Assembly: GCF_004364175.1 (NCBI RefSeq)
Contig: NZ_SNZW01000018.1
Coordinates: 124,001-188,000 of the forward strand
DNA from: Maribacter caenipelagi
GTDB lineage: Bacteria; Bacteroidota; Bacteroidia; Flavobacteriales; Flavobacteriaceae
Reading direction: 5' to 3'
Length of the DNA: 64,000 bases
Under the pieces are notes generated by a model that worked only from the letters and a program-made list of their open reading frames with translations, made no database searches and had not been told where the DNA came from. The translations under genes and the position numbers were made by a program. Below, piece after piece: positions 1 to 6,925 of the stretch. Position 1 is the first letter of the stretch. Each line of letters begins with the position of its first letter.

Positions 1-38
1 CACCCAACCCTAGCCCCTCCCAAGAGGGGAACAGCTAG
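1..38 (+). repeat. REP-like hairpin repeat, copy 1 (forward)
   Basis: This G/C-rich block in AT-rich DNA has the core CCCCTCCCAAGAGGGG, where CCCCTC pairs with GAGGGG around a CCAA loop. It is followed by AACAGCTAG, shared with the copy at 728. The left end is at the window edge and reads CACCCAACCC instead of ACCCACCCC, so this copy is slightly diverged. It pairs in inverted orientation with the copy at 124-156, enclosing about 85 AT-rich bases. Confidence 0.85.
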
Positions 39-123
39 CGTCTTTAATTAAAATATATTCTAACAATAATTTTATGAAAACAGAAGTTTCAACTAACTCT
101 AGCTTCGCAATCAATAACGTACT

Positions 124-156
124 TCTCCCCTCTTGGGAGGGGATTGAGGGGTGGGT
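124..156 (-). repeat. REP-like hairpin repeat, copy 2 (reverse)
   Basis: This is the reverse-orientation copy, with core CCCCTCTTGGGAGGGG followed by ATTGAGGGGTGGGT. The similarity to the copy at 1247-1280 continues past the core into RCTACGRTG. In this copy that tail contains the ATG of the DUF559 gene at 163, so the gene starts directly at the repeat edge. Confidence 0.9.
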
Positions 157-162
157 ACTACG

Positions 163-534
163 ATGAGAAAGATTATTCCGTATAACCCAAATTTAGTTGA
201 ACTCGCTAGAACATTAAGAAACAACATGACCCTTGGTGAAATTGTGCTATGGAGAGAAATCAAAGGTAAAAAGCTAGGTCAAAAATTTAGTAGACAAATT
301 CCTATCGATCAATATATAGTTGATTTTTATTGCAAAGATCTTCAGCTCGCCATAGAAGTAGATGGCAGTATTCACTTTAAAGAAGGACATGAAGAAAAAG
401 ATAAAAAAAGGCAAGCACGCTTAGAATTTTTAGGTGTGTATGTGCTCAGGTTTTCAGATACCGATGTAAAGAATAATTTAAGCTTTGTTTTAGAAGAGAT
501 TAAAGTAATAATTGAGAGATTAGAACTAACATGA
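163..534 (+). CDS. DUF559 endonuclease-like protein inside a repeat cluster
   Basis: This 123-residue protein belongs to the DUF559 family, which is related to the Vsr/PD-(D/E)XK restriction-endonuclease fold. The sequence shows the family signature: an N-terminal helix (ARTLRNNMTLGE, WREIK), then KFSRQIPIDQYIVDFYC, LAIEVDGSIH and VLRFSD. The acidic residues of VDF and EVDG are the likely metal ligands. The open frame extends to a GTG at 151, but those codons lie in the repeat, so I chose the ATG at 163. Its stop at 532-534 is immediately followed by another repeat at 535, so repeats abut both ends of the gene in inverted orientation. DNA cleavage is inferred from the family. A role in repeat spread is my hypothesis; the alternative is a stand-alone nuclease that happens to sit among repeats. 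Confidence 0.85.
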   Translation: MRKIIPYNPNLVELARTLRNNMTLGEIVLWREIKGKKLGQKFSRQIPIDQYIVDFYCKDLQLAIEVDGSIHFKEGHEEKDKKRQARLEFLGVYVLRFSDTDVKNNLSFVLEEIKVIIERLELT

Positions 535-567
535 ACCCACCCCTTGCCCCTCCCAAGAGGGGAATAG
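535..567 (+). repeat. REP-like hairpin repeat, copy 3 (forward)
   Basis: This forward copy reads ACCCACCCCTTGCCCC and then the CCCCTC-CCAA-GAGGGG hairpin. It begins one base after the stop codon of the DUF559 gene. It is inverted relative to copy 2 on the other side of the gene and pairs outward with copy 4 at 652-684. Confidence 0.9.
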
Positions 568-651
568 ATCGTTACTTTTATTGGGTATTTTAGACAAAAT
601 AGATGTGGTGGCCCTTAACACCTATTCCCCCAAAGCAACCAAAAACGAAAA

Positions 652-684
652 CCTCCCCTCTCGGGAGGGGATTGAGGGGTGGGT
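652..684 (-). repeat. REP-like hairpin repeat, copy 4 (reverse)
   Basis: This reverse copy has core CCCCTCTCGGGAGGGG, followed by ATTGAGGGGTGGGT. The loop differs from other copies (TCGG instead of TTGG) while the six-base stem is kept, which fits selection on the hairpin rather than on the exact sequence. Confidence 0.9.
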
Positions 685-727
685 GATCGGGTGATGAAGG
701 TTTCATTGAACATACTAACCCAAAAGA

Positions 728-763
728 ACCCACCCCTAGCCCTCCCAAGAGGGGAACAGCTAG
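728..763 (+). repeat. REP-like hairpin repeat, copy 5 (forward)
   Basis: This forward copy lacks one C in the left stem (AGCCCTCCCAAGAGGGG) and continues into AACAGCTAG like copy 1. It has no reverse partner before the next gene at 842, so it is an unpaired unit. Confidence 0.88.
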
Positions 764-841
764 TCACTACAATTGAATAATTGCATACCAATACCCATTA
801 CCTCACCCAACACTGGTATCTTGCATGTATAAATTACAATT

Positions 842-1066
842 ATGAAAATCAATTTATTGTCTTGTGATGCCCCAAGACCAGACAGAAGAGCTATTGCCAA
901 TTGTATTGTAGAGATATCGCCTAGCTGTAGTGCATCGCTAGCAAATGAACTTACCGATATACTTTTAGAAGGTGATGCCGTTGACATAGAATTGGATGAT
1001 AAAAATACCGGTTCCGCATTACGGGCCTTACGAAAGCTTAGTATTGACTATGAAATTATAGAATAA
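842..1066 (+). CDS. Small hypothetical protein, L7/L12-C-domain-like pattern
   Basis: This 74-residue protein is acidic and has no signal peptide. The order of elements is a beta-strand (KINLLSC), a helix (RRAIANCIVEIS), a helix (SLANELTDILLEG), a strand (AVDIEL), a helix (TGSALRALRKL) and a strand (DYEIIE). The ending resembles the C-terminal domain of ribosomal protein L7/L12 and ClpS-like folds, which is a weak pattern match and not a firm assignment. It lies between repeat copies 5 and 6, the latter beginning three bases after the stop. Function is unknown. A complete open frame, a good ATG and a sensible secondary-structure pattern argue that it is real. Confidence 0.6.
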   Translation: MKINLLSCDAPRPDRRAIANCIVEISPSCSASLANELTDILLEGDAVDIELDDKNTGSALRALRKLSIDYEIIE

Positions 1067-1069
1067 AAT

Positions 1070-1104
1070 ACCCACCCCTAGCCCCTCCCAAGAGGGGAAC
1101 AGCT
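1070..1104 (+). repeat. REP-like hairpin repeat, copy 6 (forward)
   Basis: This forward copy is ACCCACCCCTAGCCCC plus the CCCCTC-CCAA-GAGGGG hairpin and AACAGCT. It starts three bases after the stop of the small ORF and pairs with the reverse copy at 1247-1280. The 142 bases between them show no gene. Confidence 0.9.
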
Positions 1105-1246
1105 TTTAGTTATCATTCATCTTTTTAGATTAAGAACATATATCAACACCAAATTGCGCAATGGCACCCTTTAGGGTCTGGGCGAGCGCTGGCATTATAA
1201 AAACCAATCTCCCCAACCACCAAAAAACCCACAACCAAAAACGCAA

Positions 1247-1280
1247 TTCTCCCCTCTTGGGAGGGGATTAAGGGGTGGGT
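1247..1280 (-). repeat. REP-like hairpin repeat, copy 7 (reverse)
   Basis: This reverse copy has core CCCCTCTTGGGAGGGG and ATTAAGGGGTGGGT, followed by GCTACGGTG. Its tail matches the sequence around the DUF559 start codon at 157-165. It is the last copy of the cluster; 1281-1444 holds no recognisable gene. Confidence 0.9.
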
Positions 1281-1444
1281 GCTACGGTGTACTAACTTCA
1301 ACTACAAATGCAGCTCGTTATATTTTCTTTACAACCTTTTATTTTTCTGACAGTTTTACGGAAAACCGTAAGAAAATGTACCATAAACTTCTTTATATTG
1401 CAGTACCAAGTCAAGTATATTCCCCCAACCACTTTAACGGAAAT

Positions 1445-1468
1445 TATATGTAATAGCTATTACATATA
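1445..1468. promoter_or_regulatory. Perfect 24-bp palindrome upstream of hamA
   Basis: Every base from 1445 to 1468 pairs with its symmetric partner around the centre between 1456 and 1457; one arm reads TATATGTAATAG. It ends 32 bases before the hamA ATG. This is the size and place expected of an operator for a dimeric repressor. It could instead be the stem of a foldable recombination site, because GTTGGC follows directly at 1474-1479. There is no T-tract, so a terminator is unlikely. Confidence 0.6.
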
Positions 1469-1500
1469 CCGAATGTTGGCAGTAGTTAAAAAAACATTAA

Positions 1501-2199
1501 ATGGACATTCATAAAATTGACAATACAAGTCTTTCTAAACTACCTACAGGAAGTTGTTGTGAAATTAATTGTATCTATATAAAGATTAAAGATTTTAGAC
1601 CAATAGTTGACGAATTTGAGAAACATATTTGTGATACAAATTGGATAAAAAATCTTGACGAAATATCACAGATAACTTTTCGAGCTACTTCAAAAAAAAC
1701 TATTGATAAAATTGTAAATGAAATAATTGCTAAAATATCTTCAAATGTAAATACTGAAATTGGAGAATTTATTGTTTCGTATGCAGCTCAGCAAGCTTTA
1801 GAAATTGAACATTCTCATAAATTAATTCCGTTAGCTGAATTACTTAAAGAAAAAATTACAGGAAACCCTGGTTTTGACTATCATTCTATAAGTTCTAAGA
1901 GTTATTTAGTTTTTGGAGAGGCAAAGTTTAGTTTAGAAGGAACTCCAAGAGCCAAAGCCTTAAATCAAATAATTGAATTTATTGGAGACAGAGATAGCTC
2001 TGAATTACTATCCTTACTTCCTTTTTTAGATTCAACAACCAAACAAAATATCATAGATAATAAAAAAGGATATTCAGCTGCTTTTTCACATAATAATGAA
2101 AACATAATTGATACACTTAATAATGCTCTTGATTCAGAACCAATAAAGGAGATTATTAAATATAATGAACTTTATCTAATCGCAGTTGAATTATGTTAA
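1501..2199 (+). CDS. hamA: HamA/AbpA-like (DUF1837) nuclease subunit, Hachiman-type defence
   Basis: This 232-residue protein matches the DUF1837 effector of Hachiman/AbpAB anti-phage systems. Visible family features are the helix around GEFIVSYAAQQAL (residue 88 onward), the strand region GFDYHS at 124-129 and LVFGEAK at 136-142. D126, E140 and K142 fit the PD-(D/E)XK catalytic set, and the E-x-K pair is the one known to be needed for HamA nuclease activity. In the family, HamA is held inactive by the helicase HamB and degrades DNA when HamB senses aberrant DNA. The gene overlaps hamB by seven bases, so translation is probably coupled. It is visibly AT-rich and lies in an accessory island. 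It is slightly short for the family, but no key residue is missing. Confidence 0.85.
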   Translation: MDIHKIDNTSLSKLPTGSCCEINCIYIKIKDFRPIVDEFEKHICDTNWIKNLDEISQITFRATSKKTIDKIVNEIIAKISSNVNTEIGEFIVSYAAQQALEIEHSHKLIPLAELLKEKITGNPGFDYHSISSKSYLVFGEAKFSLEGTPRAKALNQIIEFIGDRDSSELLSLLPFLDSTTKQNIIDNKKGYSAAFSHNNENIIDTLNNALDSEPIKEIIKYNELYLIAVELC

Positions 2200-4535
2200 G
2201 TGAAATAATATTCAACCAAGATATTGACAATGATTTAATAAAAGAAATACTTTATGATTTTCATAAAAATGGTCCAATTGACAATAGCCATCTAGAAACT
2301 TTATCGTATCTGAAAAAATATAATGCCGATTCTTTCAAAAAATATGAATCTAAGCTAATGTTTCTTATGGGTTTGTTTTACAAAACAGAAGAACCAAATT
2401 CGTTCATAGAAGCAATTTATAATGCATATGCCGAGACAATAATGTCAGAAACAGGCCACAATTTCACTCCTGTACAAGCAGATGCGTATCTTTCAATAAA
2501 AAAATACACTAATTTTTCATTCTCAGCACCAACAAGTGCAGGTAAATCATTTTTATTTCAAGAATTAATTAAAGAAACTCAAGGAGATATCATTATCATC
2601 TTGCCATCAAGAGCTCTGATTTCAGAGTACTTAATTAAAGTCAAAAAACTGGTATCAAAAGAAACTTTAGTTCTCCAATTCATTGAAGTAGTAAATACAA
2701 AAAGAACTAAAAATAGGATTTATATAATAACACCTGAAAGAGGTGAAGAATTGTTTAAAAATATTCCAAAACTAAATGTAGAATTAATTTTACTAGATGA
2801 AGCCCAAATTTCGGAAGAAGGTATAAGAGGAATGAAATTTGATTCTCTAGTCAGAAGAATTGACAAAAAATTAAGCAATATAAAAAAGGTATTTACGCAT
2901 CCTTTTATACTTAACCCTGAAGCACAATTTCAAAAGCATAATATCACACAGAGTACCGATTCGGAAACATATAATCAAAAAACAGTTGGTAAAATTTTCA
3001 TTGAGCATTCAAAGAGTAACTTTAAATATTTTTCACCATTTCAAGATGAAATGAATGGAAAAAAAATTGAAGGTGATATTATTAAAGAAACCATTAAAAA
3101 TAATGGCACAGCTCTAATTTACATTTCAAAAGCAAAAATATATAGTGGAGATTTTATTGAGTCTTTTGCAGACTATATCGAATTATGTCCAATAATAACC
3201 GATAAAGAAAGTTTAAGTTTTATTGAAAAAATAGAAGCCTTTTTTGGAACCAAAGATGATAGTGAAAAGAGTTCTATGCTTATCTACTTAATGAAAAGAG
3301 GTATTGTAATTCATCACGGTTCAATTCCTTTAAACGCAAGATTAATAATTGAAGATTTTGTAAATAGTCATCACGCTAAAATCTGTTTTTCAACTTCTAC
3401 ATTAATTCAAGGTATTAATATGCCATTTGATATAATTTGGATTAACAACTTTACTTTCAGAGGCAATGAAGATCAAAAGACTTTAAATTTAAAAAATTTA
3501 ATAGGGCGAGCTGGTAGAGTAACACTTGCAGACAATCACTTTGATTATGGTTATGTCGTGGTAGAGAGTAGAAACAAGCGAACTTTTATAAATAGATTAA
3601 ATACTGAATCATCATTATCACCATTATCAAATCTTGATAACCCGACAGACCCAAATAACGAAGACTTTATTGATATAGTTGATGCAATAAAAAATGACAC
3701 TTTTAATTCTGAATTACAGTTAACAGAAAGTCAAATAACACGAATTGAAAAAGCAGACTTAGATACACAAATCTCTTTTATTTTAGACAACTTTTTAAAC
3801 CAAGAGTTAGAGCCTTTAACAGTAAAAGAATATTATGTATTAACTGACTATAAAAGAAAAAAAATAAAGAAAGCACTTGAAAATATTTATACAGCCCATT
3901 TAAGACGAACTGAATTTGGTGATGGTGAAAAAAGTGTCCTAAGTGCATCTATACCCATTTTACTTTGGCAAATTCAAGGAAAGTCTTTTGCTGAAATAAT
4001 TTCATTGAGATACGCATTTTTATCTGAGAAAGATTTTAGACGAAAGTTAAGACGTAAGCTGAAAAATGAGGAAATTTCAATAAGTGAATTTAAAAAGCAA
4101 CTTTTTGAAAAAAAAGTAAGATTTTCTTGCATAGCCGAAGCTCTTCCAAATAAAAGTTTTAAAAGACCAGTACCTTTATTCAATAGAAACACAAGTGTAA
4201 CTGATATAGATTTTGATACAATAATTTATGACACTTATGATTATATTGACAAAGTTCTTTCTCTTTCTGTAAAAGACCCAATATCTAGTGCGTTAATACT
4301 TTACTTTGAAAAAACAAATGATAAAAGGTCACTTATACTAAGTAATTATATAAAATATGGTACTAATGACGAAACAGAAATTTGGCTCTTGAAATATGGG
4401 TTTAGTTTTGAAGATATAGAGCTAATTATTGGACATATAGAAAGAATAGATGAAACAGAAATAATATTTAAAAAGTCAATTAATAAATTTATTACTAACC
4501 CAGAAAATTACAAGTTAATTGAACGATATATATAA
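2193..4535 (+). CDS. hamB: HamB-like superfamily 2 helicase, Hachiman-type defence
   Basis: This 780-residue DEAD/DEAH-type (Ski2-like) helicase carries a full set of SF2 motifs. These are a Q-motif-like FTPVQADA (91-98), Walker A APTSAGKS (112-119), motif II LDEAQ (201-205), the second RecA-fold strand IVIHHGSIP (371-379), TSTLIQGINMP (401-411) and motif VI NLIGRAGR (435-442). About 330 residues follow that I cannot assign to a domain. In Hachiman, HamB is the ATP-driven DNA sensor that restrains and releases the nuclease HamA. The ATG lies inside the last codons of hamA (overlap 2193-2199). The reading frame is intact, so the system looks functional. Sequence after the stop folds into hairpins rather than a simple terminator. 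Confidence 0.87.
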   Translation: MLSEIIFNQDIDNDLIKEILYDFHKNGPIDNSHLETLSYLKKYNADSFKKYESKLMFLMGLFYKTEEPNSFIEAIYNAYAETIMSETGHNFTPVQADAYLSIKKYTNFSFSAPTSAGKSFLFQELIKETQGDIIIILPSRALISEYLIKVKKLVSKETLVLQFIEVVNTKRTKNRIYIITPERGEELFKNIPKLNVELILLDEAQISEEGIRGMKFDSLVRRIDKKLSNIKKVFTHPFILNPEAQFQKHNITQSTDSETYNQKTVGKIFIEHSKSNFKYFSPFQDEMNGKKIEGDIIKETIKNNGTALIYISKAKIYSGDFIESFADYIELCPIITDKESLSFIEKIEAFFGTKDDSEKSSMLIYLMKRGIVIHHGSIPLNARLIIEDFVNSHHAKICFSTSTLIQGINMPFDIIWINNFTFRGNEDQKTLNLKNLIGRAGRVTLADNHFDYGYVVVESRNKRTFINRLNTESSLSPLSNLDNPTDPNNEDFIDIVDAIKNDTFNSELQLTESQITRIEKADLDTQISFILDNFLNQELEPLTVKEYYVLTDYKRKKIKKALENIYTAHLRRTEFGDGEKSVLSASIPILLWQIQGKSFAEIISLRYAFLSEKDFRRKLRRKLKNEEISISEFKKQLFEKKVRFSCIAEALPNKSFKRPVPLFNRNTSVTDIDFDTIIYDTYDYIDKVLSLSVKDPISSALILYFEKTNDKRSLILSNYIKYGTNDETEIWLLKYGFSFEDIELIIGHIERIDETEIIFKKSINKFITNPENYKLIERYI

Positions 4536-4541
4536 GAATAA

Positions 4542-4661
4542 TAACTAACGCCAACACCGTAGATAATTAATGGCTAGTTCTAGCTTACTTACGAAAGACC
4601 TCGCGGACTTTCTATCTGTGATTTATTTGATAATTTCAGTACTTAAAACACGTTAACTAAC
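4542..4661. repeat. Foldable cassette-boundary-like intergenic element
   Basis: The space after hamB begins and ends with the direct repeat TAACTAAC (4542-4549 and 4654-4661). Inside are GCCAACACCG, a small inverted repeat GCTAG-TT-CTAGC (4573-4584), and the fold GAAAGACC-TCGC-GGACTTTC around 4593-4612. GCCAAC here is the reverse complement of GTTGGC at 1474-1479 upstream of hamA. The layout recalls folded single-strand recombination sites such as integron attC, but the exact GTTRRRY core is not met and no integrase is present in the window. Confidence 0.4.
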
Positions 4662-4669
4662 ATTCAAAA

Positions 4670-5410
4670 ATGAACAAACCGACATTAATTTTACTTCTAA
4701 TTCTTACAATGTTTGGTTGTAAAAAAAATGTTGAGCAGAAGAATATTGCAAATGAATTACGAGGGAATACTTTTGATATGTTCTCTATTGAAGAAAATGA
4801 CACACTAACAATTGAATTTAAAGATTCGACATACACAGTATTTGAATATAGCGATAAAGAATTACCTTGGAGAATTGCAACTTTTGACAATAATGATATT
4901 TTAGTATTTGACAACCGATTAATTGCTATTAAACAAATAGATGATAATAGCTTTGAAGGGCTTTTCATTTCTGAAAAAGACTATGAAATAAAAATTGAAA
5001 AAAGAGAAGCGAAATGGAAAAAAGAACTTCTAAATGGAATATGGATTGAAGAGCAGCATCATGCACTGTTCTTTAATGATAGTACTGAAAAACCGCCTCT
5101 TCCACCTGCGCCTCCAGGAGTATCCTTAGAAAATTTTCAATATCCCCCATTATATATAATTGACAAAGATTCTATTTCGACCAAGTATTTCTATCAAGAG
5201 TCAAAATCAAAAATTGAAGTCAATAATACTGCTGAATTCATTAGAATGAACTTACGTAGTGAGTCTAATAAGCTTGAGGAACAGTGGGAAATAAAAAATC
5301 TAACTAATAGCATAATGATTATTGACAGAACTCTAGAAAGGGAAAATGAAAAATTTAGTTTCTTAAAAACTAAAGAAGAAAATATAAAACTGATTAAAAT
5401 CAATGGATAA
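4670..5410 (+). CDS. Hypothetical lipoprotein
   Basis: This 246-residue predicted lipoprotein has a short hydrophobic leader ending in the lipobox LTMFGC (Cys17). The mature part starts with NTFDMFSIEENDTLTIEFKDSTYTVF, then alternates strand-like segments (WRIATFDNNDILVFDNRLIAIKQI, FEGLFI), a pattern of a small lipocalin-like beta structure. A proline-rich stretch PPLPPAPPG lies near residue 142. I do not recognise a named family. It stands alone between the hamB downstream element and 5529. AT-rich composition like hamAB suggests it belongs to the same accessory island. Confidence 0.7.
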   Translation: MNKPTLILLLILTMFGCKKNVEQKNIANELRGNTFDMFSIEENDTLTIEFKDSTYTVFEYSDKELPWRIATFDNNDILVFDNRLIAIKQIDDNSFEGLFISEKDYEIKIEKREAKWKKELLNGIWIEEQHHALFFNDSTEKPPLPPAPPGVSLENFQYPPLYIIDKDSISTKYFYQESKSKIEVNNTAEFIRMNLRSESNKLEEQWEIKNLTNSIMIIDRTLERENEKFSFLKTKEENIKLIKING

Positions 5411-5528
5411 CTATCATTGCAATGAAAATAGAATAATGCTCTGAAACAGATTAGGAAAACTTAAAAACTCAAAAAATAAATTAGAAAAAAGCGAAATTGA
5501 ATTAACTATGGCGTAAAATATCTATCCC

Positions 5529-6035
5529 ATGAAAACAACCCTCACCACAATCCTTTTCATTCTTCTACACCTCAATACCTACTCCCAAGATAGCTTCATA
5601 AAACTACCACAAGCAATAAAAATCAATTGCCCAATGCTATTAATTGACGAGTATATCATCGCCAATAAAAATATAATCACTTCAAAGGAAAATATTGAAG
5701 AAATAGCAGTAATAAAAGATAAACCTAGACGAGAAACCCATGACTTTTACAATCTGAGTGAAAACGGTATTGCTTCAGTAACTTTAAAGAAAAAAATAGC
5801 CTCTAAAACTCAAGCTGAAATCAATACCTTTTTTGGTTTAGATGCGAACAATAGCGTTTATGTTAACGGGTATTTAATAGAATCCGCTAAGTACAAATTC
5901 TCAACCGAAAGTATTGTTGAAGTGGAATTGGTGACACCTACTACCGAAAATAGACTAGAACAAAGAGTCATCAATATTTGGACATTAACTCAAGAAGAAC
6001 GTGAAAATGGCTGTGCATTGTCCCAAATGAAGTAA
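5529..6035 (+). CDS. Secreted hypothetical protein
   Basis: This 168-residue protein has a signal peptide (MKTTLTTILFILLHLNTYSQ). The mature part contains LLIDEYIIANKNIITSKENIEEIAVIKDK and NGIASVTLKKK. These are reminiscent of the plug-like segments found in small secreted relatives of TonB-dependent receptors in Flavobacteriaceae, where a naming strand is followed by a GxxxVTLK strand. The resemblance is weak, so no function is claimed. The gene is followed after 29 bases by another secreted-protein gene in the same direction. Confidence 0.7.
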   Translation: MKTTLTTILFILLHLNTYSQDSFIKLPQAIKINCPMLLIDEYIIANKNIITSKENIEEIAVIKDKPRRETHDFYNLSENGIASVTLKKKIASKTQAEINTFFGLDANNSVYVNGYLIESAKYKFSTESIVEVELVTPTTENRLEQRVINIWTLTQEERENGCALSQMK

Positions 6036-6064
6036 ATTAGTTGTTCACCTCATCATCAATCATC

Positions 6065-6601
6065 ATGAAAACAACAATCACACTTATCACCTTCCTCTTA
6101 TTTACAACAACTTGTCTTCTAGCCCAACAAGACAAATTCATTGAAGACTCTATAGAGCGATTAGAAAACTCACGCAAGTACTTGTTACTGGTTGCCGATA
6201 TGATGCCCGAAGAAAAGTATGGGTATAAAGCAACAGAAGAGTCCTTGAGTTTTGCCGAAAACTTAATGCATATTGGTTTTGCGCTAGATTGGCACAGCCA
6301 GTCTCTCCTTGGCGACCGAAAAGCACGCGTATACCAAACCGATACCGTTTTTAAACCTGCCAATAAAACAAAGGCTGAAATGATGGCGCGTATAGACCAA
6401 ACGTTTACCGAAGCTATTGCTCTTTTACAAGATGTTTCTCCCGAACAGTTAGATACCGAATTAGATTATTTCGGACTTACACGCTCTGAACGACAAATAT
6501 GTATGCTGTTGGCAGACCATATTACGCACCACAGAGGACAAATGTTGGTATACATGCGCCTAAACGGACTTACACCGCCACGGTACGTGCTATATCAATA
6601 G
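6065..6601 (+). CDS. Secreted DinB-family protein
   Basis: This 178-residue protein has a signal peptide (MKTTITLITFLLFTTTCLLA-QQ) and a DinB/YfiT four-helix fold. The three candidate metal-ligand histidines are H69 (ENLMHIGFAL) and H152/H156 in DHITHHRGQ. Family members are metal-binding proteins, some with thiol-S-transferase activity (bacillithiol or mycothiol in Gram-positives); the substrate here is unknown. The frame is open to a TTG at 6041, but only the ATG at 6065 places the signal peptide correctly. Export of a DinB protein is common in Bacteroidota but differs from the cytosolic prototypes. Confidence 0.85.
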   Translation: MKTTITLITFLLFTTTCLLAQQDKFIEDSIERLENSRKYLLLVADMMPEEKYGYKATEESLSFAENLMHIGFALDWHSQSLLGDRKARVYQTDTVFKPANKTKAEMMARIDQTFTEAIALLQDVSPEQLDTELDYFGLTRSERQICMLLADHITHHRGQMLVYMRLNGLTPPRYVLYQ

Positions 6602-6615
6602 CGAGGTAAGAGAAA

Positions 6616-6750
6616 CTATTCTTCTTTTTTCTTGTCGCCGTTCATTAGCATTAGTACAATGCCAACAAGGGTAATACACACAGCTGCAAATACAGCGATC
6701 ATAATAACGCCGTTGCTCCAGTTTACCAAGGGTAGATGTAATGAGGTCAT
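6616..6750 (-). CDS. Small single-span membrane protein
   Basis: Reading the reverse strand from the ATG at 6750 to the TAG at 6616 gives 44 residues. They begin MTSLHLPLVNWSNGVIMI, continue with a hydrophobic span (IAVFAAVCITLVGIVLML) and end in the charged tail NGDKKKEE. The arrangement of a short N-terminus, one transmembrane helix and a Lys/Glu tail is typical of conserved small membrane proteins. It lies alone between the DinB and DUF2130 genes, convergent with the former. The forward-strand frame over the same DNA (6632-6841) has no protein-like features. Function is unknown. Confidence 0.7.
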   Translation of the reverse strand: MTSLHLPLVNWSNGVIMIAVFAAVCITLVGIVLMLMNGDKKKEE

Positions 6751-6925
6751 AGTCGGTAATTTTAATAAAACAAAAATAGAATGTAGCTACAAGATGTTCT
6801 ATGACAATTGTCAGGAAATCAAAATACTACGCAACAAATGAATTTTCATTTCATTTGAGTGCCACCAAACGTTGTAGGCTTGGTATGGGTTCTGTATTTT
6901 TATAGTTGAAAATGGTTTTTAGAAA

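Noticed and set aside
760-987. 75-codon reverse frame over the small ORF at 842
   Set aside because: It is antisense to a better ORF, low-complexity Ser/Ala/Leu and crosses the edge of repeat copy 5.
1-1280. CRISPR array
   Set aside because: The repeats alternate in orientation, are spaced irregularly (40-400 bases) and surround genes; no cas gene is present.
1308-1514. 68-codon frame between the repeat cluster and hamA
   Set aside because: It overlaps the hamA start, crosses the 24-bp palindrome and has no protein-like pattern.
4542-4661. True integron attC site
   Set aside because: The GTTRRRY core is not matched exactly and no IntI-like gene is in the window, so I report only a resemblance.
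6632-6841. 69-codon forward frame after the DinB gene
   Set aside because: The opposite strand holds a cleaner 44-residue membrane protein; the forward frame lacks family features.
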